Shown: positions 8,880 to 18,024 of the stretch, piece after piece | How positions within the stretch are numbered: position 1 is the first letter of the stretch | Layout of the letters: every line of letters begins with the position of its first letter | DNA from: Chitinophaga sp. | GTDB taxonomy: Bacteria; Bacteroidota; Bacteroidia; Chitinophagales; Chitinophagaceae | Direction: 5' to 3' | NCBI RefSeq assembly: GCF_019236475.1 | Contig: NZ_JAFAIX010000004.1 | Span: 496,001 to 560,000, forward strand | DNA: 64,000 nucleotides | Notes under the pieces: generated by a model | Told to the model about the DNA's origin: nothing | Database searches by the model: none | The model's input: the letters and a program-made list of their open reading frames with translations, nothing else | Program-made: the position numbers and the translations under genes

Positions 8880-9761
8880 ATGAAAAATTCCATGGCGGTA
8901 GGAGTGGATATAGGAGGGTCGCATATAACAGCGGCATTGGTAGATCTAGAAGACAGATCAATTATAGAAGGCACATGGCATCGGGAGCGCGTCAATGGAA
9001 AAGGGACTGCTGAAGAAATTATCGATGCTTGGGCGGCTGTTATCAAAGACGTGGCAGTAGGACTAGATGCAGCAAATCTTGTAATCGGCATAGGAGTGCC
9101 CGGACCATTCAACTATGAAGAAGGCATCAGCCTGATGAAAAACCAGGATAAATACGATACGCTTTATGGTCTGAATGTAAAAGAGCTGCTGGCAGCCCGT
9201 TTGAACACATCACCCAAAAATATCCAGTTTATCAACGATGCAGGATGCTTCCTGCAAGGGGAAGGCTTTAGCGGCGCCGCCCGGGATTTTAAAAGTGCGA
9301 TTGGCCTGACACTGGGAACAGGACTAGGCTCCGCCATCTACGACGGTCACCAGTCTAAAGATGCAGATCGTTGGTGTGCACCATTTAAAGACAGTATTGC
9401 AGAAGATTATATTTCTACCCGCTGGTTTATTAAGCGCTATGCTGCTATCAGTGGAAGAACAGTGAAAGATGTAAAGGCATTAACGGAAATGATGGGGGAA
9501 GATGCCCGCATCGCCGGTATATTCGAGGAATTCGGTACCAACCTGGGTGAATTCCTAGTGCCATTTATCCAGCAGGAAAAACCAGAAGTAGTGGTATTAG
9601 GTGGTAACATCGCTAATGCGGCTGCATTATTCACGCCTGCTGTCTACAAAGTACTTGATTCAAATAATATACACGTCCCATTGCGCGTAGCCATGCTGGG
9701 TGAATCAGCCGCCGTTATCGGTGCTGCCAGCTTATGGTTTGGCGAAATCGTCAGTGCATAA
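8880..9761 (+). CDS. ROK-family sugar kinase-like protein
   Basis: A 293-residue protein with the ROK/hexokinase fold. The phosphate-binding loop is VDIGGSHITAALV (D10 to about 18), the second motif is VIGIGVPGPFNYEEG, and the catalytic aspartate is D120 in FINDAGCF, followed by the phosphate-2 segment LGTGLGSAI. The ROK zinc motif CxCGxxGCxE is absent: after GHQ the chain reads RWCAPFKDSIAEDYIS, as in a zinc-less ROK subgroup. A cytoplasmic glucokinase or amino-sugar kinase role is likely but the sugar is not determined. The leader holds a LacI-type palindrome and the gene ends at a strong hairpin. Confidence 0.8.
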   Translation: MKNSMAVGVDIGGSHITAALVDLEDRSIIEGTWHRERVNGKGTAEEIIDAWAAVIKDVAVGLDAANLVIGIGVPGPFNYEEGISLMKNQDKYDTLYGLNVKELLAARLNTSPKNIQFINDAGCFLQGEGFSGAARDFKSAIGLTLGTGLGSAIYDGHQSKDADRWCAPFKDSIAEDYISTRWFIKRYAAISGRTVKDVKALTEMMGEDARIAGIFEEFGTNLGEFLVPFIQQEKPEVVVLGGNIANAAALFTPAVYKVLDSNNIHVPLRVAMLGESAAVIGAASLWFGEIVSA

Positions 9762-9793
9762 AAGCATTAACGTCTCAACAACTATGTTTCAAT

Positions 9794-9817
9794 AACGCCC
9801 GGCATCTGCCGGGCGTT
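9794..9817 (+). terminator. Rho-independent terminator after the ROK gene
   Basis: A perfect 10-bp stem (9794-9803 with 9808-9817, core CGCCCGGC) with loop ATCT lies 33 nt after the stop codon. Only a short T run follows. Confidence 0.75.
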
Positions 9818-9999
9818 TGACGTTTTAGACGCCATTCATCACAATTATACAGCAGATACGCTGTTCTCCTGCTATCTTACGACAACAACCCGTGACCACG
9901 CACGCTTTGCGTTATTACCCAGTGAACATCTGACAGGTGCGCTATCACTATGTTGTACTGTATGACCCACTTATAATCCATCTGCTCAATAAATTCCTT

Positions 10000-11271
10000 A
10001 TGACTAAACAGAACAGTAATTCCAGGCGCTCCTTTATCCGGAATTCCCTTGGCGCACTGGCTGCTTTCACAATTGTTCCCCGGCACGTACTGGGCCGTGG
10101 ATTCATTGCGCCCAGCGATCAGCTCACCAAAGCGGTAATCGGTGTGGGTGGCATGGGACGCGGACATTTCGGTTATGCGGGCACCCGCGTGGTAGCCATC
10201 TGCGATGTAGACCGCAGTCACCTCACAATGGCCATGGATCAACTGAAAGACAATTCCATAAAAACGTTTACGGATTACCGTGAGGTGATCACCTTGCCGG
10301 AAGTAGACATCGTACATATCGCTACTCCTCCACACTGGCATGGTATCATCGCGGCAGATGCTGCCCGCGCAGGAAAAGATATTTGGTGCGAAAAACCAAT
10401 GACAGCCACCATCGGAGAAGGTAAACGCCTGGTGGAAGCGGTACAACAACATGGCCGCATCTTCCGCCTCAATACCTGGTTCCGTTTTGAAGATAACTTC
10501 TATGGTATGGGTACCACCGTGAAGCCGATCAAAAAACTGGTGGACAGCGGTATGCTAGGCTGGCCACTGAAAGTAACCGTGAGTAAACATACCGGGTTCG
10601 ATTGGAAATTCTATTGGGTAGGAAAAACCAACTTGACCGAAATGGCAGTACCAGCTACGCTAGACTATGACATGTGGCTAGGCCCCGCGCCCTATAAGCC
10701 TTACAACCCACATCGCGTACACCAAACTTTCCGCGGCTATTGGGATTATGATGGGGGAGGCCTCGGCGATATGGGACAACATTACCTAGACCCTATCCAA
10801 TATTTCCTGGGAAAAGATAATACCAGTCCGGTGAAAGTGGAAGTGGATGCGCCTCAGCAACACCCAGATGCAGTAGGCACCTGGCGTAGGATCATCTATA
10901 CCTATGCTGATGGTTGCCAAATCATTTTGGATGGAGAAGGAAAAGATACGCAGGCGGCCTACATTGAAGGGCCTAATGGTAAATTATATCCTGGCTTCCG
11001 GTCCACGATTCCCGATTTGGAGAAGAAATTGGCAGCATTCCCAGACCCTGCACCACAGCAGACCGACTTCGTAGAAGCGGTGAAATTGCGTCGCAAATTT
11101 GCGCTGAATGAGGAGAACGGACATCGTTCTTGTACGCTGGTGAATATGGGTAAGATTGCCTTACAATTGAACCGCAGCCTGGAATTTGATCCTGTGAAAC
11201 AGGAGTTTATCAACGATGCGGGCGCCAATAGCCTGATTTTTCACCCCATGCGTGGCCCATGGACTATTTAA
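10000..11271 (+). CDS. Tat-exported Gfo/Idh/MocA-family oxidoreductase
   Basis: A 423-residue NAD(P)-dependent sugar oxidoreductase. The ATG at 10000 is chosen because a Tat signal starts there (R9-R10 in SRRSFIRNSLG, then a hydrophobic run); 21 upstream open codons are discarded. The mature part has the Rossmann motif G48VGGMG53, CEKPM (E131-K132-P133, with the family's active-site lysine) and the C-terminal alpha/beta substrate domain. A twin-arginine signal means it is exported folded with its cofactor. It precedes the HEAT/DUF1080 gene by 11 nt. The pairing suggests that it oxidises a sugar at C3 so that the DUF1080 partner can cleave the 3-keto-glycoside, which is inference from families. 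Confidence 0.85.
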   Translation: MTKQNSNSRRSFIRNSLGALAAFTIVPRHVLGRGFIAPSDQLTKAVIGVGGMGRGHFGYAGTRVVAICDVDRSHLTMAMDQLKDNSIKTFTDYREVITLPEVDIVHIATPPHWHGIIAADAARAGKDIWCEKPMTATIGEGKRLVEAVQQHGRIFRLNTWFRFEDNFYGMGTTVKPIKKLVDSGMLGWPLKVTVSKHTGFDWKFYWVGKTNLTEMAVPATLDYDMWLGPAPYKPYNPHRVHQTFRGYWDYDGGGLGDMGQHYLDPIQYFLGKDNTSPVKVEVDAPQQHPDAVGTWRRIIYTYADGCQIILDGEGKDTQAAYIEGPNGKLYPGFRSTIPDLEKKLAAFPDPAPQQTDFVEAVKLRRKFALNEENGHRSCTLVNMGKIALQLNRSLEFDPVKQEFINDAGANSLIFHPMRGPWTI

Positions 11272-11282
11272 AAGCATCAAGT

Positions 11283-14200
11283 ATGAAAAAATTTACTTCG
11301 ATCATAACGGCGTTGCTGGTGAGTGGTTGCCTGTATGCACAATCAGGCCCCGATCAGCGCACCACTACTACTAAAATTGCGGATATCCTTGCCCGTTTCC
11401 CGGCTAATGGCCAGGCGGAACTGCAAAAGTATTGCAGCGAAATCGCGGCATTGGGAGCGGATGGTGTCTCCCAAATGACAGATATGCTGGTGGCTCCCGG
11501 TAAAGGAGATAATACCAAAACAGAATATGCCCTGGCAGGTTATACTTTCTACGTTACCGGTAAAGGTCTCGATATGCAGCGCCAGGCGGCAGCCCGCGCT
11601 TTCACGGCATCTTTAGGGCGCGCCTCTGCTACAGAAACAAAAGCGTTCATCATCCGCCAACTGCAAACCCTGGCAGATCCTGTGGCTATACCTGCGTTGC
11701 AGCCATTGTTAACAGATCCGTTTCTGGCCGATCCCACTGCCCGCGCATTAGTAAAAATCAATACTCCTGAAAGTAAGCAGGCAATATATAATGCACTGAG
11801 TAAATCTAAAGGATTAGTACAACAGACGCTGGTGCAGGCTTTGGGAGACGCGAGCTACTCGCCTGCAAATGCTGCCATCATGCAATTGGCGGCAACTGGG
11901 AGTCCTGATCTGCAAAAAGTAGCCCATTATGCGCTGTCAAGAATAGCGGATCCAGCGGCAGGACCACTCCTGAAATCAGCCGCAGCCCGCACTGGCTGGA
12001 ACTACGACCGCACAAATGCCACCGCGTCTTACTTTACCTGGCTGTCGCTACTCGCTGATAAAAAACAAGTAGCCACACTGGCTACTGCTATCTTAAATGA
12101 TACCAAAACGCCTGCCCGCGAAAACGCTTACATCGCGGCTTTGCAGCTATTGGCTGATAATAAAGGCACGACGGCCTTTCCGCAGTTCCTCGCTGCTACC
12201 TCGGATCCTCGTACCCGTGTAAAAGATGCGGGATGGAAATTGATTGGCAGGTATGCAAACGATCTGCAAGCGCCACAACAAGCCCTGGTATTAAAACAAT
12301 TGCGCGCTACGGATAATACCACGAAAGCCGCTGCCCTGCGGATTTTGGCAGATAACAAAGTACAGTTTGCACTGCCTGTGGCTACGGAAATGCTCCAAGA
12401 TAAGAACCCCGCTGTGAAGGCTGCGGCAGCAGATGCGGCTGGTCGTATAGGCGGCGCTGTTAGCTTACCCGGACTCATGGCGGCCCTCCATTCTTCCGAT
12501 ACTATCACGGTATCGGCTGTACGTAATACGTTATTATTATTGCCAGGTTCCGTAGTGACAAATGCCCTCGCAACTGCTTATCCAAGTCTTACAAATACGG
12601 GAAAAGCCGCCGCCATCAGCGTTTTGGCTGCCCGTAGGGATGTGGATCATGCTAACCTCATCCTAGATGCGGTGGCTAGTTCAGATGCTGGAGTGCACCG
12701 CGCAGGTATGAATGCACTGCGATTTACGGCTACTGAAAAGGATATCCCCGCACTGGTGCAGTTGTTGAATACTGCCAATAGTGAGGAGGAAATCAAAGCG
12801 GCACAACAGGGCATTATCAGCGCTGGCATTAATGCTAGTTCCCTCCAGCAATATATGCAACAGGCCGGACCCGATAAACAATCGCGGTACCTGGGCATAC
12901 TAGCTGGACTAGGCAGCAAAGAAGCCGTGGAGCAAACGGTAAATGCCTTTAATAACGGTAATGAACAAACGAAAGCAGCGGCTTTATCTGCATTAACAGA
13001 ATGGTCCAATGCGAACGCAGCGCCGGCACTCTTAGCGATTGCCCGCAACAAATCTTTGCCTAGTTACCAGGAACAAGCCCAATTGGGATACCTCGCCATC
13101 ACGGCTAAAAGTCAACAACCCGCAGACCAAAAGGTACTGATGGTGCGGAATATCCTGGACTTGGCTCCAGGAACCAAAGTGAAGCTGAAAGCATTGGAAG
13201 TTCTGGATAAATCTAAGTCCTATAACAGTTTGCTGTTAGCTTCCCGATACATGGACGATCCGACTACCACCGCGGAAGCTGCCCTCGTGAGCATGGATAT
13301 TGCCCTCGCAGATAAATCGTTGGCAGGCCCTGAGGTGAAAGCTATCCTGGAAAAGGCCGCAGCAGGACTGAAAGGAGGAGACGCCGATTATCAGCGGCAG
13401 TCGATCCGCAAATTCTTGGCAGAAATGCCTACTGGAGAAGGTTTCGTGACGATGTTCAACGGAAAAGATTTGAGTGGCTGGAAAGGCCTAGTGGAAAACC
13501 CACTGAAAAGGGCACAAATGAATGAAAAAGTCCTGAAAGCCGCCCAAAGTAAAGCGGATGATATCATGCGCAAAGGCTGGTCAGTACAGGATGGTATGCT
13601 GGTGTTCAATGGGGAAGGGGATAATCTCTGTACAGAAAAGAAGTACAGCGATTTTGAAATGTTGGTCGATTGGAAGATCACCAGTAAAGGAGACGCAGGT
13701 ATCTATTTGCGTGGCTCCCCGCAGGTGCAGATTTGGGACACTTCCCGCGTAGATGTAGGCGCACAGGTAGGCTCCGGTGGACTATACAACAACCAACAGC
13801 ATGAAAGCAAACCGCTGAAACTGGCAGATAATGCCATTGGCGAATGGAACCACTTCCGCATCATCATGAAAGGCGATCGCGTGACGGTATATCTCAATGG
13901 ACAACTGGTGACCAACAATATTATCCTCGAAAACTACTGGGATCGCGGCTTGCCAATCTTCCCAGCCGAACAAATTGAGCTACAAGCACATGGCACCAAT
14001 GTTACTTACAGGGATTTGTACATCCGTGAAATTCCCCGTCCACAGCCAGTTGTACTAAGTAATGAAGAACAAAAGGCGGGTTATAAATTGCTCTTCGACG
14101 GCACAAATATGCATGCCTGGACCGGTAATACCACGGATTATATCATGGAAAATGGCGACATGGTGATTTACCCTAAAATGGGTGGTCACGGGAACCTATA

Positions 14201-14651
14201 TACGAAAGAGGAGTACAAAAACTTTTCCTTCCGTTTTGAATTCCAACTGACGCCAGGCGCCAATAATGGGGTGGGTATCCGTGCCCCATTGGAAGGGGAT
14301 GCAGCCTATAAAGGCATGGAAATACAAATATTGGACAATGATGCGGAGATCTATAAAAAACTTCATGAATACCAATATCATGGTTCTGTGTATGGCGTAA
14401 TCCCTGCCAAACGCGGTTTCCTGAAACCAGTAGGAGAGTGGAACCAAGAAGAAATTATTGCCAATGGCACCCGTATCAAAGTAATCCTGAATGGGGAAGT
14501 GATTGTAGATGGCGACATCGCCGATGCCAGAGATCACGGCACGATGGATCAGAAAGATCATCCAGGATTAAAGAATGAAACTGGGCACATCGGATTCCTC
14601 GGACATGGCGATGTGGTGCGGTTCCGAAATATCAGAGTGAAGACATTATAA
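11283..14651 (+). CDS. HEAT-repeat protein with two C-terminal DUF1080 (3-keto-disaccharide hydrolase) domains
   Basis: A 1122-residue exported protein. The ATG at 11283 gives the signal peptide MKKFTSIITALLVSGCLYAQ; the frame opens 24 nt earlier inside the previous gene. Residues about 30-700 form a long HEAT-like alpha solenoid with repeated short helices rich in alanine. Two concanavalin-like DUF1080 domains follow: one from about 722 (FVTMFNGKDLSGW) and one from about 934 (YKLLFDGTNMHAW), both with the GIYLRG/GVGIRAP-type strand. DUF1080 enzymes open 3-keto-glycosides made by Gfo/Idh/MocA oxidoreductases, and such a gene lies 11 nt upstream. The solenoid may bind polysaccharide or a partner protein. 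Substrate unknown. Confidence 0.85.
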   Translation: MKKFTSIITALLVSGCLYAQSGPDQRTTTTKIADILARFPANGQAELQKYCSEIAALGADGVSQMTDMLVAPGKGDNTKTEYALAGYTFYVTGKGLDMQRQAAARAFTASLGRASATETKAFIIRQLQTLADPVAIPALQPLLTDPFLADPTARALVKINTPESKQAIYNALSKSKGLVQQTLVQALGDASYSPANAAIMQLAATGSPDLQKVAHYALSRIADPAAGPLLKSAAARTGWNYDRTNATASYFTWLSLLADKKQVATLATAILNDTKTPARENAYIAALQLLADNKGTTAFPQFLAATSDPRTRVKDAGWKLIGRYANDLQAPQQALVLKQLRATDNTTKAAALRILADNKVQFALPVATEMLQDKNPAVKAAAADAAGRIGGAVSLPGLMAALHSSDTITVSAVRNTLLLLPGSVVTNALATAYPSLTNTGKAAAISVLAARRDVDHANLILDAVASSDAGVHRAGMNALRFTATEKDIPALVQLLNTANSEEEIKAAQQGIISAGINASSLQQYMQQAGPDKQSRYLGILAGLGSKEAVEQTVNAFNNGNEQTKAAALSALTEWSNANAAPALLAIARNKSLPSYQEQAQLGYLAITAKSQQPADQKVLMVRNILDLAPGTKVKLKALEVLDKSKSYNSLLLASRYMDDPTTTAEAALVSMDIALADKSLAGPEVKAILEKAAAGLKGGDADYQRQSIRKFLAEMPTGEGFVTMFNGKDLSGWKGLVENPLKRAQMNEKVLKAAQSKADDIMRKGWSVQDGMLVFNGEGDNLCTEKKYSDFEMLVDWKITSKGDAGIYLRGSPQVQIWDTSRVDVGAQVGSGGLYNNQQHESKPLKLADNAIGEWNHFRIIMKGDRVTVYLNGQLVTNNIILENYWDRGLPIFPAEQIELQAHGTNVTYRDLYIREIPRPQPVVLSNEEQKAGYKLLFDGTNMHAWTGNTTDYIMENGDMVIYPKMGGHGNLYTKEEYKNFSFRFEFQLTPGANNGVGIRAPLEGDAAYKGMEIQILDNDAEIYKKLHEYQYHGSVYGVIPAKRGFLKPVGEWNQEEIIANGTRIKVILNGEVIVDGDIADARDHGTMDQKDHPGLKNETGHIGFLGHGDVVRFRNIRVKTL

Positions 14652-14664
14652 TAAAAGAAAAAAT

Positions 14665-14800
14665 CTCCTGCCTGTCGCCCCTGTCCAAAAGGAACAGAAG
14701 ACAAGATTCTCCTGTCTGTTGTCCCTGCCCGCAGGGCAGGAACAACGAAAAAAACAACAAGGGAAATGACGTCGCAGACGTCATTTCCCTTGTTGTTTTT
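14665..14800. repeat. Hairpin-cluster repeat, copy B, including a 24-bp perfect hairpin
   Basis: Three parts. A degenerate unit covers 14665-14706 (CTGTCC/GGAACAG). A CCTGCCC hairpin covers 14718-14746 (13-bp stem, one mismatch, loop GCA). A perfect 24-bp hairpin covers 14750-14800 with loop GCA and inner stem TGACGTC/GACGTCA, followed by T5. The second and third parts are homologous to copy A at 1358-1443, but the outer stem of the last hairpin has another sequence that is still fully complementary. It lies between convergent genes and can terminate both. Confidence 0.85.
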
Positions 14801-14820
14801 ATTGCTATTTACAATACTAT

Positions 14821-15621
14821 TTACAATGCTGTTTCCGGATGCTGATGATTCGCCGCCGGATCCTGTTGGAATATGCGCGACAGCATCTGATATAACTCCG
14901 GATGTTTCTCCGCCAATAAATCTGGGCGTTCGAAGAAATATTCTGAGATCACCGCAAAGAATTCCCCTTCATTAGTAGCCCCGTAAGGATTAATATCCGT
15001 ATGGCCTTCCATCATCTGTTGAATGGTTTGGTGTACCAGTTTCAACCATGGAATACTGTAACTGTGCTCAATCAGCGCACGTGGTACGCCATCTACAAAG
15101 CCATCCGATTTATCCAGCAGGTGCACAAATTCATGAATAGCAGTATTGCTTTTGTCGGAGGTATTGGAGAAGCCTTCCCGTAAGGCTGTACGGGAGAGCA
15201 TCATCTGTCCATTTAAAGGACCGCTGCCCACCATCCCCATGATATTCCTGCGATTGCCTTCGTACTGGTAGCTTTCATTGAAAGTATCCGGGTAGAGAAT
15301 CACATTGGTCAGGTTAAAATATTCCCAGTCTTTAAACCCGAAGATGGGAATGATGGCGCTGGCAGCCACGAGTACCCTGTCGAGCGGTTCTACAGGAATG
15401 CCAACGCCTTCGATGGTAGTGCGTTTCAGGAAGCGGGTTACTTTATCCCGGAAGCGTTGTTTGTCCTGATCATCCAACTGCTGGTAGTATCTTACATGTT
15501 GTTCTAACAATGTATCATAGCTATCCGGTACATTGCCATGCAGTACGCGGCGGCGGATAAATATATTTCTGATATAGAGAAATAATATCAGTCCCATCAT
15601 AATCAGTCCAAACAATACCAT
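14821..15621 (-). CDS. MtfA-like (M90) zinc peptidase with N-terminal membrane anchor
   Basis: A 266-residue protein starting at the ATG at 15621 (MVLFGLIMMGLILFLYIRNI, one membrane helix); 27 upstream open codons overlap the spacer and the neighbour and are not supported. The zinc-binding motif H163-E-F-V-H167 followed by LLDKSDG is typical of MtfA/M90 peptidases. In E. coli the family aminopeptidase MtfA responds to the repressor Mlc. The downstream acidic segment NEGEFFAVISEYFFERP provides the further metal-ligand region. It follows the interrupted M28 peptidase gene by 22 nt on the same strand. The natural substrate is unknown. Confidence 0.85.
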   Translation of the reverse strand: MVLFGLIMMGLILFLYIRNIFIRRRVLHGNVPDSYDTLLEQHVRYYQQLDDQDKQRFRDKVTRFLKRTTIEGVGIPVEPLDRVLVAASAIIPIFGFKDWEYFNLTNVILYPDTFNESYQYEGNRRNIMGMVGSGPLNGQMMLSRTALREGFSNTSDKSNTAIHEFVHLLDKSDGFVDGVPRALIEHSYSIPWLKLVHQTIQQMMEGHTDINPYGATNEGEFFAVISEYFFERPDLLAEKHPELYQMLSRIFQQDPAANHQHPETAL

Positions 15622-15643
15622 CTTACAGTCTCCTTTTAAACTT

Positions 15644-17263
15644 TTATTTTCTAAGTGATTTAAATTCCGATCCAGGCTTCCATTTAGGGAAAGTGTGCTC
15701 ATTGCTGAGGGTTAGGCCAATATCAAACAGTAGGCGGGTATCTTCCACCATACCATCGAGTTTCCAGGTATTGGGATCAAACTCGTCTTTTGGAGAGTGA
15801 TAACGTTCGCGGTTATACGTTGCGATTTGTTCTGCTGCCCATCCTGGTTCATGACCGATAGCATCTGTTCCAGGGCCGATATACAGGCCGGGAACTCCCT
15901 TCTTTGCAAAGTTAAAGTGATCTGAGCGAAAGAACCAGCCGCCTTCCGGATGATTATCAGGAGCGGTTACCCTGCCTTGTTTGGCAGCGGCTCTGGCTGC
16001 ATATTCATCCAGCTCAGATTGTCCCATACCATATATGATCACATCTTTGGTACGTCCATAATAATTCATCACATCTAAGTTGATATCTGCTACTGTTTTA
16101 GCAGGTGGGAAAACTGGGTGAGACGCGTAGTATTCTGACCCGAGCAGTCCCTGCTCCTCCCCAGTCACAGCGAGGAATAATATGGACCGTTCTGGCTTTT
16201 GCTTCAATTTTGAAAAGGCGGTCGCCAGTTCTATTACACCAGCCGTTCCACTGGCGTCATCAACTGCGCCGTTGTAGATGGAATCTCCCTTAATCGCTTC
16301 TCCTATACCAAAATGGTCCCAGTGAGCGGAATATACAACACATTCCTGCGGCCGTTTTGTACCTGGGAGAATACCCAATACGTTATGGGAAGTAGACTTT
16401 TTGATGGTATTATTAATTACCATGGATGTCTGCAGATGCAAGTCAACCGGCTTGAAACCTTTTTTCTTAGCTTGGTTCATGATATCCGGGGAGATGCCTG
16501 CCAATGCAAACATTTTGCGGGCGGATTCTTGGGAAATCCAGCCTTCCAAAATGGTGCGCGACATATTATTATCCGGTGTCTGTAGATACAGTTTGGAATT
16601 AGACCAGCTACTGCGTACCACTTTCCATGGATAGCTGGCGGCAGCCGTTTCATGGATAATGATACAACCTGCTGCTCCCTGGCGGGCGGCTTCTTCAAAT
16701 TAGTAGGTCCATCTGCCGTAATAGGTCATGGTTTTACCTTTGAAGAGGGTACTATCTGCAAAGCCTGGATCATTGACCAACACTACTACTGTCTTACCTT
16801 TCACATTCAATCCCGCATAATCGTTCCAGTTATACTCTGGCGCCACGATGCCATATCCTGCAAATACCAGTTCTGAATTTTTCAACTGTACTTGGTTTTG
16901 CACGCGCCTGGTGGCCGCCACAAAATCCTCCAGGTATTGGAGGGAAATACTGTCATTTTTCCCTTTGATCACCAGCTTGTCGGCCGGTCTGGAGGCAATG
17001 TTTACCATAGGCACCTCCTGGTAATAGCTGTTGCCATTACCGGGTTTGAGTCCCAGTTCTTTGAATTGCGCCGCTATATATTGTATGGCGCTGTCTTCTC
17101 CACGAGTGAATGGTCGGCGGCCTTCGAAGGCGTCTGAGGCCAGTTTGCTGATATGTTTGGTAAATCCTTCAGCATTAATGGCCTGGGCAGCAGGGTTCTC
17201 CTGTGCGTGCGCAGGAAACTGGCCAATAGTGGCTGCCAGCAGGAGTAGTGGTAGTGTTCTCAA
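15644..17263 (-). pseudogene. M28-family metallopeptidase gene with one in-frame stop codon
   Basis: One continuous frame encodes a secreted M28 peptidase, except for a TAA at codon 188 (16702-16700). The 5' part has the signal peptide MRTLPLLLLAATIGQFPAHAQ and ends GRWTY-stop. The frame continues without a shift as FEEAARQGAAGCIII, the protease-associated domain segment. The 3' part keeps every zinc ligand region: SAHWDHFG, NGAVDDASGTAG, GEEQGLLGSEYYA, NLDVMNYYG and RYHSPKDEFD. A lysine codon AAA changed to TAA would explain the stop. A GTG at 16621 could restart translation, but the product would lack a signal peptide. It is a recent nonsense mutation or a sequencing error. Confidence 0.85.
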
Positions 17264-17327
17264 AGCAAAAATATTTGGTCAAAAATTAGTTAGGTTAGGC
17301 AAGATTTCCAAATCAGTTAGTGTGACT

Positions 17328-17335
17328 TATATTTG
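17328..17335 (+). promoter_or_regulatory. -7 box 5 nt before the rpiA start
   Basis: TATATTTG fits TAnnTTTG and ends 5 nt before the ATG, so transcription would begin at or next to the start codon (leaderless mRNA). Confidence 0.5.
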
Positions 17336-17340
17336 TTGCC

Positions 17341-18024
17341 ATGCAGGTAAATATCGCAAAAAAAGTGGCGGCCGACAAAGCCGCGACTTTTATACAACCA
17401 GGAATGACGATAGGGCTGGGAACAGGCAGCACCGCTTATTATGTCATCATGCGTATCGGGGAAATGGTAAAGGATGGCCTGGAAATACGTGCAGTGGCCA
17501 CTTCTGTAGAATCGGAGCAACTGGCCAAAGCACAAGGCATTCCTATTGTCCCTTTCAGTGAGATCTCCGGAATAGACATCGACATTGATGGTGCTGATGA
17601 AACAGATGAACAACTGCGACTCATCAAAGGAGGAGGAGGGGCGTTGCTACGGGAAAAGATTGTAGCAGCGGCTTCCGGCCGAATGATCGTGATTGCAGAT
17701 GAAAGCAAGCTAGTACAGCAGTTAGGTAAATTTCCGCTGCCCGTAGAAATCATTCCTTTTGCCCATGAGCTGACCATGCGTAAGCTGGAACAGTTGCAAG
17801 CCGCACCGGCATTGAGAACCCGCGATGGAAAATTGTTTGTAACAGATAACGGCAATTACATTGCTGATTGTCATTTCGGGGAGATAGCTGCTCCGGAAAA
17901 GCTCCATGCGCAGTTGAATGATATTCCGGGAGTAGTAGAGAATGGGCTGTTTATAGGCCTCGCCAGCACCCTGATTATAGGGACGGATGCCGGCGAAGTG
18001 CGTATGTACGGGCGTCAGGACTGA
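17341..18024 (+). CDS. rpiA: Ribose-5-phosphate isomerase A
   Basis: A 227-residue cytoplasmic enzyme that interconverts ribose 5-phosphate and ribulose 5-phosphate in the pentose phosphate pathway. The family motifs are clear: GLGTGSTAYYVI (phosphate loop), DIDIDGADETD (active-site aspartates), KGGGGALLREKIVA (catalytic glutamate and lysine region) and VIADESKLV. The length is normal. The last 10 nt overlap the end of the convergent transporter gene. A -7 box just upstream of the ATG suggests a leaderless transcript. Confidence 0.96.
   Translation: MQVNIAKKVAADKAATFIQPGMTIGLGTGSTAYYVIMRIGEMVKDGLEIRAVATSVESEQLAKAQGIPIVPFSEISGIDIDIDGADETDEQLRLIKGGGGALLREKIVAAASGRMIVIADESKLVQQLGKFPLPVEIIPFAHELTMRKLEQLQAAPALRTRDGKLFVTDNGNYIADCHFGEIAAPEKLHAQLNDIPGVVENGLFIGLASTLIIGTDAGEVRMYGRQD

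Noticed and set aside
12128..12508. Antisense ORF inside the HEAT/DUF1080 gene
   Set aside because: Alanine/serine-rich shadow of the HEAT repeats on the other strand.
16477..16698. ORF in another frame, first read as a frameshift in the M28 gene
   Set aside because: Both M28 parts lie in the same frame and are separated only by one TAA codon; the other-frame ORF has no family features.
17031..17561. 176-codon plus-strand ORF over the M28 start and rpiA
   Set aside because: It spans a divergent promoter region and overlaps two well-supported genes in other frames.
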